A stretch of 33,890 nucleotides of DNA. Origin: an uncultured Acetobacter sp. Lineage in GTDB: Bacteria > Pseudomonadota > Alphaproteobacteria > Acetobacterales > Acetobacteraceae. Numbering within the stretch: position 1 is the stretch's first letter; the number at the start of each line of letters is the position of its first letter. Positions 1 through 8,985 of this stretch are shown here, piece by piece. The position numbers and the translations under genes are program-made. The DNA lies in assembly GCA_937900755.1 (NCBI GenBank), contig CALCDN010000165.1:1-33890 (forward strand), given 5' to 3'. The notes beneath the pieces are model-generated. The model searched no databases and was not told the DNA's origin. It worked only from the letters and a program-made list of their open reading frames with translations.

Positions 1-1
1 C

Positions 2-1540
2 CCATACTTCAAGGGACCAACAGGGCAGTTTGACCGGAGCGTGTTCAACCAGCGCCTGAGCGCGCAGGGGCTGAGCGAGCAGCAGGTGCTGGACATGATC
101 CGCGATGACCTGACAGTCCGGGCCTTGCTGCAACCCATGGCGCAGGGGGCTTCTGTTTCGACCACCATGCTCGACACGCTCGTCAATTACGGTGCACAAA
201 CACGGCTTGTTGACCTGGTCAGTCTTCCCGTTGCGGCCCAACCGGCCCCGCCAGCACCGGACAACGCAACCTTGCAGCGCTACTACGCGAACCACCTGTG
301 GCAGTTCGGGAACCCGGAACTCCGGCACGCCCGCATTGTGGTCCTGTCCGCGCAAACGGTTGCCGATACGATTACAATCGACGATGAGCGGCTCAAACGC
401 GTTTATGACGAGCAAAGCAGTCGCTATAACGTGCCACAGACCCGCGACATCCAGCTCATTACCGCATCATCCGAGGCAGACGCCCAGAAAATTGCCACCG
501 CATGGAAGCTAAACGGCGACTGGCAGGGCGCGCAAAATGTCATCAAAAGTGCTGCATCCGTGGATATGCCGGGCACTCGCCCCGCCACCATTCCTTCCGA
601 TGTCTTGAAGCAGGCCCTTTTCCAGGCTCCTCAAGGGCAGATTATGGGGCCAGTTAAGACGGAAATGGGCTGGGCCGTTTTTCGGGTCACTAAAATTCTG
701 CCCGCGCACAGCACATCCTTCGCGGATGCCAAACCGGATATTCTGAAGCAATACCGCGCGGCCATGGCGCCTTCCGTGGTTACGGAGCGCCGCAGGCAGC
801 TACAGGATGCCATTGCAGGCAAAGGGCTGGACGCCATTCCCGACACTGTGGGGGCTTCCGCCATTTCCGGCTCGCTGGATGCGCAGGGCAACACCGCGGA
901 CAAACAACCCGCTCCGATTCCAGCATCCGGCAAATTGCGTGACGCCATTATCCACCAGATTTTCGTGCAAAACGTGGGGGATAACCCGAGCCTGATTGAT
1001 GGGCCGGACAATAGCTGGTTCGCCGTAGCGGTTGACTCCGTAACACCTGCCACCCCCCGTGCGTTTGAGCAGGCAAAGACCGATGTTGTCGCCGCATGGC
1101 AGGCCGATGCCCGCCGCCATGCCGCCGACCAGCAGGCGACGGCACTGTTTGTGGCGACCCGGCAGAAAGGAAGTCTTGCAGCCCAGAACACCTCAGGCGT
1201 TCAGATCGTGCGCGATATTCCGTTCTCCCTCGCCAACCCCAACAAGGGACTGCCATCCGAAATTGCCAGCTATATCCCCCGCATGAAGGCCGGGCAGGCG
1301 GTCATGGCCGAAAATGGGCAGTCATTTTTTGTAGCTGTGGTCACCAGGGTCTTCGTGCCCAGCCCACCAGCCTCGCCCGACATGCTGCAAAAGCTGAAAA
1401 ACAACCTGTCCCAGGCCTATGGTGACGACCTGGCAGCCAGCTACGTGCAGGTTCTCAACAAACGCCTGCCTGCGCATATCAACAATGCCGCCATTCAGGC
1501 AGCCCTGTCCGCCGCCGGTTTTGGAGGGCCCGCACAGTGA
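2..1540 (+). CDS. PpiD/SurA-type peptidyl-prolyl isomerase, C-terminal part (5' end outside window)
   Basis: The reading frame is open from the window edge, and the residues before the first possible start (GTG at 41) already look like family sequence (GPTGQFDRSVFNQ), so the gene begins upstream. About 512 residues are present. A SurA/PpiD-like helical N-terminal region is followed by a parvulin-like region at roughly residues 130-250 counted from position 2, then a long C-terminal part. PpiD proteins are inner-membrane-anchored periplasmic foldases that help outer-membrane and exported proteins fold; their parvulin domain is often catalytically degenerate, and this one also looks divergent. 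The membrane anchor would lie upstream of the window. The stop overlaps the trpE start by four bases (GTGA), so the two are probably translationally coupled. The family call is firm; PpiD rather than SurA is inferred from size and the trpE neighbour. Confidence 0.82.
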   Translation, partial: PYFKGPTGQFDRSVFNQRLSAQGLSEQQVLDMIRDDLTVRALLQPMAQGASVSTTMLDTLVNYGAQTRLVDLVSLPVAAQPAPPAPDNATLQRYYANHLWQFGNPELRHARIVVLSAQTVADTITIDDERLKRVYDEQSSRYNVPQTRDIQLITASSEADAQKIATAWKLNGDWQGAQNVIKSAASVDMPGTRPATIPSDVLKQALFQAPQGQIMGPVKTEMGWAVFRVTKILPAHSTSFADAKPDILKQYRAAMAPSVVTERRRQLQDAIAGKGLDAIPDTVGASAISGSLDAQGNTADKQPAPIPASGKLRDAIIHQIFVQNVGDNPSLIDGPDNSWFAVAVDSVTPATPRAFEQAKTDVVAAWQADARRHAADQQATALFVATRQKGSLAAQNTSGVQIVRDIPFSLANPNKGLPSEIASYIPRMKAGQAVMAENGQSFFVAVVTRVFVPSPPASPDMLQKLKNNLSQAYGDDLAASYVQVLNKRLPAHINNAAIQAALSAAGFGGPAQ

Positions 1541-3081
1541 GCCTTGGCATGAAGGCGCACACCGCGTCCTCCCCCAGCAGGCAGGCATGCGCCACCGCCT
1601 GGGAAGAGGGCAGGGGATGCATTATCTATTCTGTTGAACCCGCCGATCTGCTGACTCCGGTATCTGCCTATATGCGTCTGGCGCACCTGGATGGTGGCAC
1701 GGGCCAGCACACCCTGCTTTTGGAGAGTGTGGAGGGCGGTACCACACGGGGCCGCTATTCCGTTATCGCGCTCAAGCCCGATCTGGTCTGGACCTGCCAT
1801 AACGGCACGGTCAGCACCCAGTCCTGCGTGGATGGCCAGCCAAGGGAAAGCACACGAGAAGAGCTGAAGCCACTGGCAAGCCTGCGTGCCCTTATCCACG
1901 CCTCCCGCATGGACCTGCCACCAGAACTTCCGCCCATGATCGGCGGCCTGTTCGGCTACCTGGGGTATGATATGGTGCGCCAGATGGAGCATCTGCCCGA
2001 TGCGCCACCAGACGACCTGGACCTGCCTGAATCCATTCTCATGCGGCCGGGCCTGTTTGCCGTGTTTGACACGGTTACGGACGAACTCATTCTGGCGATC
2101 CCTGTCCGCCCCGATGCCACCAGCACGGCTGATGCGGCATGGGAGCGTGCGCAGGCACTGCTCCTGCGTGCCAGAACATGCCTGAGCGGCGCGCTCCCGC
2201 AATCCGCCCCCCCGGCGGGAATCCCGGCATTTGTCGAGCCCAGCTCCACGTTCAGCCATCAGGATTTCTGCGCGGCCGTCACCCATATTCAGGACTACAT
2301 TGCCGCGGGGGATGCGTTTCAGGTTGTGCCCAGCCAGCGCTTTTCCACGGCATTTCCGCTTCCATCCCTTTCGCTCTACCGCTCACTCAGGCGCATCAAC
2401 CCCGCGCCATTCCTGTTCCACCTGGATTTTGGAGCGTTCTCGCTCGTGGGTTCCTCGCCCGAAATTCTTGTGCGTCTCAGGGATGGCAAAATGACTGTCC
2501 GCCCCCTGGCGGGCACTCGGCCACGCGGCAAAACCGCCGCCGAGGACCTGGCTCTGGAGAAGGACCTGCTGGCGGACCAGAAGGAAATCGCCGAGCATCT
2601 GATGCTGATTGACCTGGGCCGTAACGATGTGGGCCGTGTCAGTATTCCCGGCTCGGTCAAGGTGACCGAACGTTTTGTTATTGAGCGGTTCAGCCACGTC
2701 ATGCACATTTCCTCCAATGTGGAGGGCATGCTCAGGCCTGATCTGGAAGCGCTGGACGCTCTGGTCGCAGCCTTTCCCGCCGGGACCCTGACCGGAGCCC
2801 CGAAAATCCGCGCCATGCAGATTATTGACGAAGTGGAACGTACCCGCCGCGCCACCTATGCGGGCTGCATAGGCTATTTTGGCGCGGGCGGGGACATGGA
2901 CACCTGCATTGGCCTGCGTATGGCGGTTGTAAAGGATGGGGCCATGCATGTGCAGGCAGGCTGCGGCGTTGTGGCGGATAGCGTGCCGGAATCAGAATAT
3001 GAGGAAACCCAGCACAAGGCGCGCGCCGTCTTCCGCGCCGCCGAGGAAGCACTGATAATGGCCAGGGCCGGGGGCGCGTAA
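1537..3081 (+). CDS. trpE: anthranilate synthase component I
   Basis: TrpE converts chorismate to anthranilate using ammonia supplied by TrpG, the first committed step of tryptophan synthesis. The 514-residue length is normal. The N-terminal domain carries LLES at residues 61-64, the element that contributes to feedback inhibition by tryptophan in this family. The C-terminal chorismate-binding domain shows PLAGTRPRG, LIDLGRNDVGRVS, FPAGTLTGAPKIRAM and the final VQAGCGVVADS block. The GTG start at 1537 sits inside the stop of the upstream foldase gene; an in-frame ATG at 1549 is the alternative. There is no room for a trp leader peptide or attenuator directly upstream, so any transcriptional control must act further upstream. 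TrpE is favoured over PabB because trpG, trpD and trpC follow. Confidence 0.97.
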   Translation: MSLGMKAHTASSPSRQACATAWEEGRGCIIYSVEPADLLTPVSAYMRLAHLDGGTGQHTLLLESVEGGTTRGRYSVIALKPDLVWTCHNGTVSTQSCVDGQPRESTREELKPLASLRALIHASRMDLPPELPPMIGGLFGYLGYDMVRQMEHLPDAPPDDLDLPESILMRPGLFAVFDTVTDELILAIPVRPDATSTADAAWERAQALLLRARTCLSGALPQSAPPAGIPAFVEPSSTFSHQDFCAAVTHIQDYIAAGDAFQVVPSQRFSTAFPLPSLSLYRSLRRINPAPFLFHLDFGAFSLVGSSPEILVRLRDGKMTVRPLAGTRPRGKTAAEDLALEKDLLADQKEIAEHLMLIDLGRNDVGRVSIPGSVKVTERFVIERFSHVMHISSNVEGMLRPDLEALDALVAAFPAGTLTGAPKIRAMQIIDEVERTRRATYAGCIGYFGAGGDMDTCIGLRMAVVKDGAMHVQAGCGVVADSVPESEYEETQHKARAVFRAAEEALIMARAGGA

Positions 3082-3140
3082 GCCCACGCCTTTCCTTCAC
3101 GTCATTTGACCCGTGCGCGCGAAAAGGTCATCATTCCGCC

Positions 3141-3737
3141 ATGATCCTACTGATCGACAATTATGACAGCTTTACCTTCAACCTTGTTCACTACCTGGGT
3201 GAATTGGGTGAGGCGTGCGATGTCCGCCGCAATGACGCACTGAGCGTGGCGGAAGCAATGGCCCTTGAGCCCAGCGCCATTGTGCTGTCCCCCGGACCGT
3301 GTTCCCCCAACGAGGCGGGAATCTGCTGCGACCTTATCGCCGCGGCAGCGGGCAGGGTGCCTGTATTTGGCGTCTGCCTTGGCCACCAGTCCATAGGGCA
3401 GGTGTTCGGGGCACGGGTCGTGCGCGCCCCAACTCCCATGCATGGTAAAATCAGCCCGGTTTTCCATAACGGGACGGATGTGTTCGCGGGTCTTCCAAGC
3501 CCGTTCAACGCAACCCGCTACCATAGCCTGACACTGGAACCCTCCAGCATACCGGACGATCTGGACGTTACGGCATGGACGGCGGACGGTGTGATTATGG
3601 GAATTCGGCACAAAACACACCCCATATCGGGCGTGCAGTTCCATCCCGAAAGCATCGCGTCGGAACATGGGCATGACCTGCTCCGCAATTTTCTGACCGA
3701 CGCTCGCGCATGGAAAGCGGGTCTGGTCCATGCCTGA
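3141..3737 (+). CDS. trpG: anthranilate synthase component II (glutamine amidotransferase)
   Basis: A class I glutamine amidotransferase that hydrolyses glutamine and channels ammonia to TrpE. All three catalytic residues are visible: Cys79 in GVCLGHQSIG, and His168 and Glu170 in VQFHPESI. The oxyanion-region motif LSPGPCSPNEAG is also present. At 198 residues it is a stand-alone subunit, not fused to TrpD or TrpE. It starts 59 bases after the trpE stop and its end overlaps the trpD start by eight bases. In many bacteria this protein also serves PabB in folate synthesis; nothing here settles whether it is shared. Confidence 0.96.
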   Translation: MILLIDNYDSFTFNLVHYLGELGEACDVRRNDALSVAEAMALEPSAIVLSPGPCSPNEAGICCDLIAAAAGRVPVFGVCLGHQSIGQVFGARVVRAPTPMHGKISPVFHNGTDVFAGLPSPFNATRYHSLTLEPSSIPDDLDVTAWTADGVIMGIRHKTHPISGVQFHPESIASEHGHDLLRNFLTDARAWKAGLVHA

Positions 3738-4839
3738 CCCCCTGATCGCAGCACCGGGCACGCAAGACCCCGCGTTTTTTTCAACTATTCTGGCAAGTCT
3801 TGCGCAGCGCCAGGAGTTGAGTGCCGCACAGGCCGAAGCCGCCTTTGGCAGTATTATGGACGGCCATGTGCCCCCCGAACGCATAGCCGCCTTCCTGATG
3901 GCGCTGCGTGTGCGGGGTGAAACACAGGACGAACTGCTAGGTGCCGTAACCGCCCTGCGGCAAAGAATGTACCCGGTGCCCAATGCCCCGCCAAACACAA
4001 TTGATGTGTGTGGCACAGGGGGTGACAATTACGGCACACTGAATGTCTCCACCGCTGTTGCCTTTGTTCTGGCAGGCCTTGGCGTACCTGTGGCCAAGCA
4101 TGGGAACAGGGCTATTTCCTCCCTTTCCGGCGCGTCCGATGTGCTGGCGGCTCTGGACGTTCCCCTGTCTGCCGATGCGGAGGAGCTTGCGCGGCACCTG
4201 GCACGGCACCATGTGGTGTTCATGGCCGCACCACACCACCACCCCGCCATGCGCCACGCGGCAGGGGCGAGAAAAGTGCTGGCCTTGCCAACGCTTTTCA
4301 ATCTGGTGGGGCCAATGGTCAACCCTGCTGGCGTCAGGCGGCAATTGATGGGCGTTTTTTCCACCCGATGGCTCAGGCCCGTTACAGAGGTTCTGGCCCG
4401 CCTGGGGTCGGAATGTGTGTGGGCGGTTTGTGGCCAGCCACAGGACGGGCAGGGTGGCATAGACGAAATAACACTGGCCGGACCAACCCAGGCTGTCGCG
4501 TTTGAAAACGGGCAGATCCGGTCCTACCAGATCGAACCCGACATGGCGGGTTTGCCGTATGCCCCCGTATCCGCCATCAAGGGAGGGGATGCCCGGCATA
4601 ATGCACAGGCGCTGGAAGCACTCCTGCGTGGCGCACACGGTGCATACCGTGATACTGTTCTGTTGAACGCGGCTTTTGCGCTGCATGTTGCTGGTCAACA
4701 GACCGTCTTGCGGAACGGCCGAATTGATTCGGCCGCCCTCAGGAACAGTGTGGCGACCGCCGCATGCTCACTCGACAATGGCGCTGCTTTTGCAGTGCTC
4801 AACGGTTTACGTGCATCACCTTCCGATGCACACGCCTGA
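3730..4839 (+). CDS. trpD: anthranilate phosphoribosyltransferase
   Basis: TrpD transfers the phosphoribosyl group of PRPP to anthranilate. The PRPP/Mg-binding signature GTGGD lies at residues 95-99, NVSTAVAFV follows, and KHGNRAISSLSGASDVL starts at residue 123. The second anthranilate-contacting region is visible as HHPAMRHAAGARK, with LFNLVGPMVNP after it. The 369 residues are slightly longer than the usual 330-350, with a short extra N-terminus. The ATG overlaps the last eight bases of trpG, which fits coupled translation. Confidence 0.96.
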   Translation: MPDPLIAAPGTQDPAFFSTILASLAQRQELSAAQAEAAFGSIMDGHVPPERIAAFLMALRVRGETQDELLGAVTALRQRMYPVPNAPPNTIDVCGTGGDNYGTLNVSTAVAFVLAGLGVPVAKHGNRAISSLSGASDVLAALDVPLSADAEELARHLARHHVVFMAAPHHHPAMRHAAGARKVLALPTLFNLVGPMVNPAGVRRQLMGVFSTRWLRPVTEVLARLGSECVWAVCGQPQDGQGGIDEITLAGPTQAVAFENGQIRSYQIEPDMAGLPYAPVSAIKGGDARHNAQALEALLRGAHGAYRDTVLLNAAFALHVAGQQTVLRNGRIDSAALRNSVATAACSLDNGAAFAVLNGLRASPSDAHA

Positions 4840-4856
4840 GACATGACAGGACAATC

Positions 4857-5723
4857 ATGAACGACACATCCTCCACGTCCACTGTAGCTACCCCCGCCGT
4901 CACACCAGACAGCAAGGTAGATGAACTACCAGATGTTCTCTCCCGCATCTGTGCGCGGACACGGCTGGAAGTGGAACACCGCTCCACACTGCACCCCCTG
5001 AAGGACGTTGTCGCCAGGGCGCAGGAAACCAAGGAAACACCTCGCGGCTTTGGCCGAGCACTGAAGGAAAAGGCCGCGGACCGCGCAGTGGGCCTGATTG
5101 CCGAAATCAAAAAGGCCTCTCCTTCGGCAGGTATCTTGCAAGAAGACTATGACCCCGCGCGCATTGCCCTTGCCTACGAGCAGGCTGGCGCCGCGTGCAT
5201 TTCCGTACTGACGGAAAGTTCGTGCTTCCACGGCACGAACGAGGACCTGGCAACGGCACGGGCCGCCTGCTCGCTCCCCGTGCTGCGCAAGGATTTTATT
5301 CTGGACCCCTGGCAGGTCTATGAAAGCCGCATGATCGGTGCGGACTGCATTTTGCTGATCATGTCCATCCTGACGGATGAAATGGCGCTGGAACTGGTTG
5401 ACCACGCTAAAGGGCTGGACATGGACGTGCTGGTTGAAGTGCATGACGAGGACGAGCTGAACCGCGCCCTGGCGCTGGACACGTTTTTGATCGGCATCAA
5501 CAATCGTGACCTCAAAACGCTGACGACGGACATCAACACCACCAGTCAGCTTGCCCCCCTTGTGCCGCCCGACCGGATCATCATCTCCGAAAGCGGGATT
5601 AAAACACACGCCGAAATCGCCCAGCTTGCCGCCATTGGTGTGACCGGCTTTCTGGTTGGCGAAACCCTGCTGCGCCAGCCCGACCCTGGTGCAGCGGCAC
5701 GCGCGCTGCTCGGACTGAACTAA
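4857..5723 (+). CDS. trpC: indole-3-glycerol phosphate synthase
   Basis: TrpC closes the ring of CdRP to give indole-3-glycerol phosphate. It is a TIM barrel with the family signatures EIKKASPSAG at residues 83-92, VLRKDFILDPWQVYE, LVEVHDEDEL, IGINNRDLKT and the phosphate-binding end ISESGI plus GFLVGETLL. I chose the ATG at 4857, 17 bases after the trpD stop; the same frame is open further upstream, but that segment overlaps trpD and is not family-like. The resulting 288 residues exceed the usual 255-270 because of a polar, Ser/Thr/Val-rich N-terminus of about 22 residues. It is not fused to TrpF, and no trpF lies in the window. Confidence 0.95.
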   Translation: MNDTSSTSTVATPAVTPDSKVDELPDVLSRICARTRLEVEHRSTLHPLKDVVARAQETKETPRGFGRALKEKAADRAVGLIAEIKKASPSAGILQEDYDPARIALAYEQAGAACISVLTESSCFHGTNEDLATARAACSLPVLRKDFILDPWQVYESRMIGADCILLIMSILTDEMALELVDHAKGLDMDVLVEVHDEDELNRALALDTFLIGINNRDLKTLTTDINTTSQLAPLVPPDRIIISESGIKTHAEIAQLAAIGVTGFLVGETLLRQPDPGAAARALLGLN

Positions 5724-5725
5724 GC

Positions 5726-6202
5726 GTGAGCGGGCAGCCCCTGACCCATCTGGATTCATCCGGGCACGCCCGGATGGTGGATGTTTCCGGCAAGGACGAA
5801 ACATTCCGCAAGGCCGTGGCAGCGGCCGAGGTGCATATGCACCCGCGCACGCTGGAACTCATTGTTTCTGGCTCCATGCCCAAGGGGGACGTGCTGGCGA
5901 CAGCGCGGATCGCGGGAATTATGGCAGCCAAAAAAACGGCTGATATTATTCCGCTGTGCCACCCGTTGCGCCTGACCTCCGTTACGGTCGACCTGGTCGC
6001 CGCTGATGACAAAATCGAGATCACCGCGACTGTTACAACAAAGGACGCAACCGGAGTGGAAATGGAGGCGTTGACTGCGGTGTCCGTCGCCGCCCTCACA
6101 CTCTATGACATGTGCAAGGCCGTTGATCGCGGCATGCGTATAGACAATACCCGGCTGCTGCACAAAAGCGGTGGCAGGTCAGGAGAATATAACGCCAAAT
6201 AA
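5726..6202 (+). CDS. moaC: cyclic pyranopterin monophosphate synthase (molybdenum cofactor synthesis)
   Basis: MoaC converts the 3',8-cyclo-GTP product of MoaA into cyclic pyranopterin monophosphate, the second step towards molybdopterin. The 158-residue protein has the full family pattern: GSMPKGDVLATARIAGI, LCHPL at residues 77-81, and EMEALTAVSVAALTLYDMCKAVD. Asp128 and Lys131 fall at the same numbers as the catalytic residues of the E. coli enzyme. The GTG start lies two bases after the trpC stop, so it is read as the last gene of the trp transcript. No other Mo-cofactor gene is visible; moeA, a frequent next gene in related genomes, is absent at this position. Confidence 0.96.
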   Translation: MSGQPLTHLDSSGHARMVDVSGKDETFRKAVAAAEVHMHPRTLELIVSGSMPKGDVLATARIAGIMAAKKTADIIPLCHPLRLTSVTVDLVAADDKIEITATVTTKDATGVEMEALTAVSVAALTLYDMCKAVDRGMRIDNTRLLHKSGGRSGEYNAK

Positions 6203-6208
6203 CCAAGG

Positions 6209-6233
6209 TGCCCTGGCCAGACGGCATTTTTTT
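6209..6233 (+). terminator. weak candidate intrinsic terminator after moaC
   Basis: TGCC (6209-6212) can pair with GGCA (6223-6226), and a run of seven T follows directly (6227-6233). The stem is only four base pairs, and the loop itself contains the self-complementary CTGGCCAG, so the fold is uncertain. The position is right: it lies seven bases after the moaC stop and before the pdh operon. Confidence 0.4.
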
Positions 6234-6331
6234 ATACAAAAACAGGATAAAATGTTCGGACCGACCAGTCCTCTGGCCGCCAAAACATTACGTCAAGACG
6301 CATTTACCTATGTATCGTAGAGGGTCCATAC
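6234..6331 (+). promoter_or_regulatory. pdh operon upstream region with probable promoter
   Basis: This is the only gap before the pdhA-pdhB-pdhC-lpd block, so its promoter should be here. A -10-like TAAAAT is at 6248-6253, but no good -35 lies at the expected distance. A short inverted repeat, GGAC (6258-6261) and GTCC (6268-6271), follows and could be an operator half-site pair or chance. The ribosome binding site AGAGGG lies just before the pdhA ATG. The region is supported by position; the individual boxes are weak. Confidence 0.35.
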
Positions 6332-7342
6332 ATGGAAACAACATCTGAGCAGGTTGGCGCAGTCGGTGGCAACGGCCCATCACTGACCCGTGAGCAGTTT
6401 CTGAGCGCTTACCACGATATGCTGCTGATCCGCCGATTTGAAGAAAAAGCGGGCCAGCTTTATGGCATGGGCCTGATCGGGGGGTTCTGCCACCTTTACA
6501 TCGGGCAGGAAGCGGTTGTGGTGGGCATACAGATGTGCCTGAAGGATGGGGATAAACTCATTACCTCCTACCGCGACCATGGCCAGATGCTCGTTGCAGG
6601 TATGACCCCCCGCGGCGTCATGGCCGAACTAACCGGCCGTGCCACAGGCTACTCGCATGGCAAGGGCGGCTCCATGCACATGTTCTCGCGCGAGAAGAAC
6701 TTCTATGGCGGGCACGGCATTGTTGGCGCGCAGGTCGCACTTGGCATTGGTCTGGCCTTTGCCAACAAATACCGTGGCACGGACGAAGTGGCCGTGGCGT
6801 ATTTTGGCGATGGCGCGGCAGGGCAGGGGCAGGTTTATGAAAGCTTCAACCTGGCGGCCCTGCACAAGCTGCCCTGTATTTTTGTGATCGAAAACAACAA
6901 ATACGGCATGGGCACGGCAATCGAGCGGGCTTCCGCCTCGCATGACCTGTATAAAAATGGCGAACCCTGGGGTATTCCCAGCCTGCAGGTGGATGGCATG
7001 GATATTGCCGCCGTGCACGCAGCCGCCGCCCAGGCCGTAGCGCATTGCCGGGCAGGCGAAGGCCCCTATATTCTGGAAATGATGACCTACCGTTACCGGG
7101 GTCACTCCATGTCCGACCCGGCAAAATACCGCACGCGTGAAGAGGTCGACCACGTGCGCAAAACCCGTGACCCGATTGAACACGTCAAACACATCCTGCT
7201 CGACGCAGGGGTGGAGGACGCCACGCTAAAAGCCATGGAAGCCGAAATTAAAGCCGTCGTGAACGACTCAGCCGAATTCGCACAGACGAGCCCGGAACCT
7301 GATCCTTCTGAACTCTATACGGACGTTGTGCTGGAGGCCTGA
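6332..7342 (+). CDS. pdhA: pyruvate dehydrogenase E1 component, alpha subunit
   Basis: With PdhB it forms the thiamine-diphosphate-dependent E1 that decarboxylates pyruvate and acetylates the lipoyl arm of E2. The ThDP motif is visible as GDGAAGQG at residues 159-166, ending in IENNKYGMGT (NN at 188-189). The loop YRYRGHSMSDP at 253-263 corresponds to the phosphorylation loop of mitochondrial E1-alpha. SHGKGGSMHMF and GGHGIVGAQ are further E1-alpha signatures. At 336 residues it is a normal heterotetrameric-type subunit, unlike the single-chain AceE of enterobacteria. It is the first gene of the pdh block, with an AGAGGG ribosome binding site, and pdhB follows after six bases. Confidence 0.96.
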   Translation: METTSEQVGAVGGNGPSLTREQFLSAYHDMLLIRRFEEKAGQLYGMGLIGGFCHLYIGQEAVVVGIQMCLKDGDKLITSYRDHGQMLVAGMTPRGVMAELTGRATGYSHGKGGSMHMFSREKNFYGGHGIVGAQVALGIGLAFANKYRGTDEVAVAYFGDGAAGQGQVYESFNLAALHKLPCIFVIENNKYGMGTAIERASASHDLYKNGEPWGIPSLQVDGMDIAAVHAAAAQAVAHCRAGEGPYILEMMTYRYRGHSMSDPAKYRTREEVDHVRKTRDPIEHVKHILLDAGVEDATLKAMEAEIKAVVNDSAEFAQTSPEPDPSELYTDVVLEA

Positions 7343-7348
7343 GCAATT

Positions 7349-7606
7349 ATGGCGACTGAAATTTTAATGCCCGCCCTTTCCCCCACCATGACAGAAGGCA
7401 AAATTGCCCGCTGGCTGAAAAAGGAAGGGGACACCATTGCCGTTGGTGATGTTGTGGCCGAGATTGAAACCGACAAGGCCACAATGGAAATTGAAGCCAT
7501 TGAAGATGGAATTCTTGGCCGTGTCCTGATTGGCGAAGGGGTTGAGGGCGTTGCCGTCAACACGCCCATCGCCATTGTGGTGGAGGATGGCGAGGCCGTG
7601 CCCGAC
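7349..7606 (+). repeat. lipoyl-domain coding repeat, copy 1 (in pdhB)
   Basis: This segment and 8728-8985 are diverged direct repeats in the same orientation, 1379 bases apart. They encode lipoyl domains that differ at 13 of 86 residues. The first 80 or so bases are the most similar. Confidence 0.9.
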
Positions 7607-8716
7607 ACCATGCCCCACCATCAGGCCTGCGCGCACGCAGCGCCAGCGCCTGTAGCGGCACAGACGGTCTCTTCACTGGCCAGCGCCCCCGCCACATCAG
7701 GGGTGGATGCAGCACCCGAGCCTGAACAGGACTGGGGTGAAACGCGCGAAATAACCGTGCGTGAAGCCCTGCGCGATGCCATGGCGGCCGAATTGCGGCG
7801 GGACCAGGACGTGTTCCTGCTCGGTGAGGAAGTGGCCGAATACCAGGGCGCTTATAAAATATCGCAGGGCCTGTTGCAGGAATTTGGCGACAGGCGCGTG
7901 CTGGATATGCCCATTACCGAGCATGGCTTTACGGGCATGGCCGTGGGGGCCGCCCTGACCGGCCTCAAGCCTATTGTCGAGTTCATGACCATGAACTTTG
8001 CCATGCAGGCCATTGACCACATTATTAACTCCGCCGCCAAGACGCTCTACATGTCTGGCGGACAGATGGGGTGCCCCATTGTATTCCGTGGCCCCAACGG
8101 GGCGGCGGCGCGCGTGGGTGCCCAACATTCGCAATGTTATGCAAGCTGGTATGGGCATGTGCCGGGCCTTAAAGTGGTTGCCCCATGGTCAGCCGCAGAC
8201 GCCAAGGGCCTGCTGCGCGCCGCAATCCGTGACCCCAACCCGGTAATTGTGCTGGAAAACGAAATTCTTTACGGGCAGAAATTCCCTTGCCCGATTGACG
8301 AGGATTTTATTCTCCCCATTGGCAAGGCCAAGATCGAACGTGCTGGCACGGACGTAACCATTGTCGCCTTTTCCATTGCTGTTGGCACGGCACTGGAGGC
8401 GGCGGCGGAACTGGCCAAGCAGGGCATTGAAGCCGAAGTTATCAACCTGCGCAGCATCCGCCCGCTGGACACGGCAACAATTGTCAACAGCGTTAAAAAA
8501 ACCAGCCGCCTTGTAACAGTGGAAGAGGGATGGCCGTTTGCGGGCATTGGCTCCGAGGTGGCCATGCAGGTTATCGAGCATGCCTTTGACTGGCTGGATG
8601 CGCCGCCTGTGCGCGTGGCGGGTGTGGATGTGCCCATGCCATTTGCCGCCAACCTGGAAAAGCTGGCTCTCCCGCAGCCTGAGCACGTGGTTAAAGCCGT
8701 GCGCGGCCTGATCTGA
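7349..8716 (+). CDS. pdhB: pyruvate dehydrogenase E1 component, beta subunit, with N-terminal lipoyl domain
   Basis: The 455-residue protein has two parts. Residues 1-82 are a biotinyl/lipoyl domain with the lipoylation site ETDKATME (Lys43). After an Ala/Pro-rich linker (about 83-127) comes the E1-beta transketolase-like domain: LLGEEVAEYQGAYK, DMPITEHGFTGMAVGAA, MNFAMQAIDHIINSAAK, and the C-terminal transketolase domain with VEEGWPFAGIGSEV. E1-beta with its own lipoyl domain is known in alphaproteobacteria and is not a fusion error. The lipoyl domain is about 85% identical to that of the neighbouring E2 (73 of 86 residues by eye). An extra swinging arm on E1 would add acyl-carrying capacity to the complex. 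Confidence 0.96.
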   Translation: MATEILMPALSPTMTEGKIARWLKKEGDTIAVGDVVAEIETDKATMEIEAIEDGILGRVLIGEGVEGVAVNTPIAIVVEDGEAVPDTMPHHQACAHAAPAPVAAQTVSSLASAPATSGVDAAPEPEQDWGETREITVREALRDAMAAELRRDQDVFLLGEEVAEYQGAYKISQGLLQEFGDRRVLDMPITEHGFTGMAVGAALTGLKPIVEFMTMNFAMQAIDHIINSAAKTLYMSGGQMGCPIVFRGPNGAAARVGAQHSQCYASWYGHVPGLKVVAPWSAADAKGLLRAAIRDPNPVIVLENEILYGQKFPCPIDEDFILPIGKAKIERAGTDVTIVAFSIAVGTALEAAAELAKQGIEAEVINLRSIRPLDTATIVNSVKKTSRLVTVEEGWPFAGIGSEVAMQVIEHAFDWLDAPPVRVAGVDVPMPFAANLEKLALPQPEHVVKAVRGLI

Positions 8717-8727
8717 GGTGTTGAAAG

Positions 8728-8985
8728 ATGGCAATTGAAATTCTGATGCCCGCCCTTTCTCCCACCATGACAGAGGGCAAGATCGCCCGCTGGCTGAAAA
8801 AGGAGGGAGACGCGGTCAGTAATGGCGATGTTCTGGCCGAAATCGAAACCGACAAGGCCACCATGGAAGTGGAAGCCATAGAGGACGGTATTTTTGGCCG
8901 CATCCTTGTCCCGGAAGGGACCGAGGGTGTTGCGGTCAATACCCCTATCGCCATTGTGGTGGAGGAGGGAGAAGCCGTGCCTGAT
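8728..8985 (+). repeat. lipoyl-domain coding repeat, copy 2 (in pdhC)
   Basis: Partner of the repeat at 7349-7606. It covers the complete lipoyl domain of E2, including Lys43. Confidence 0.9.
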
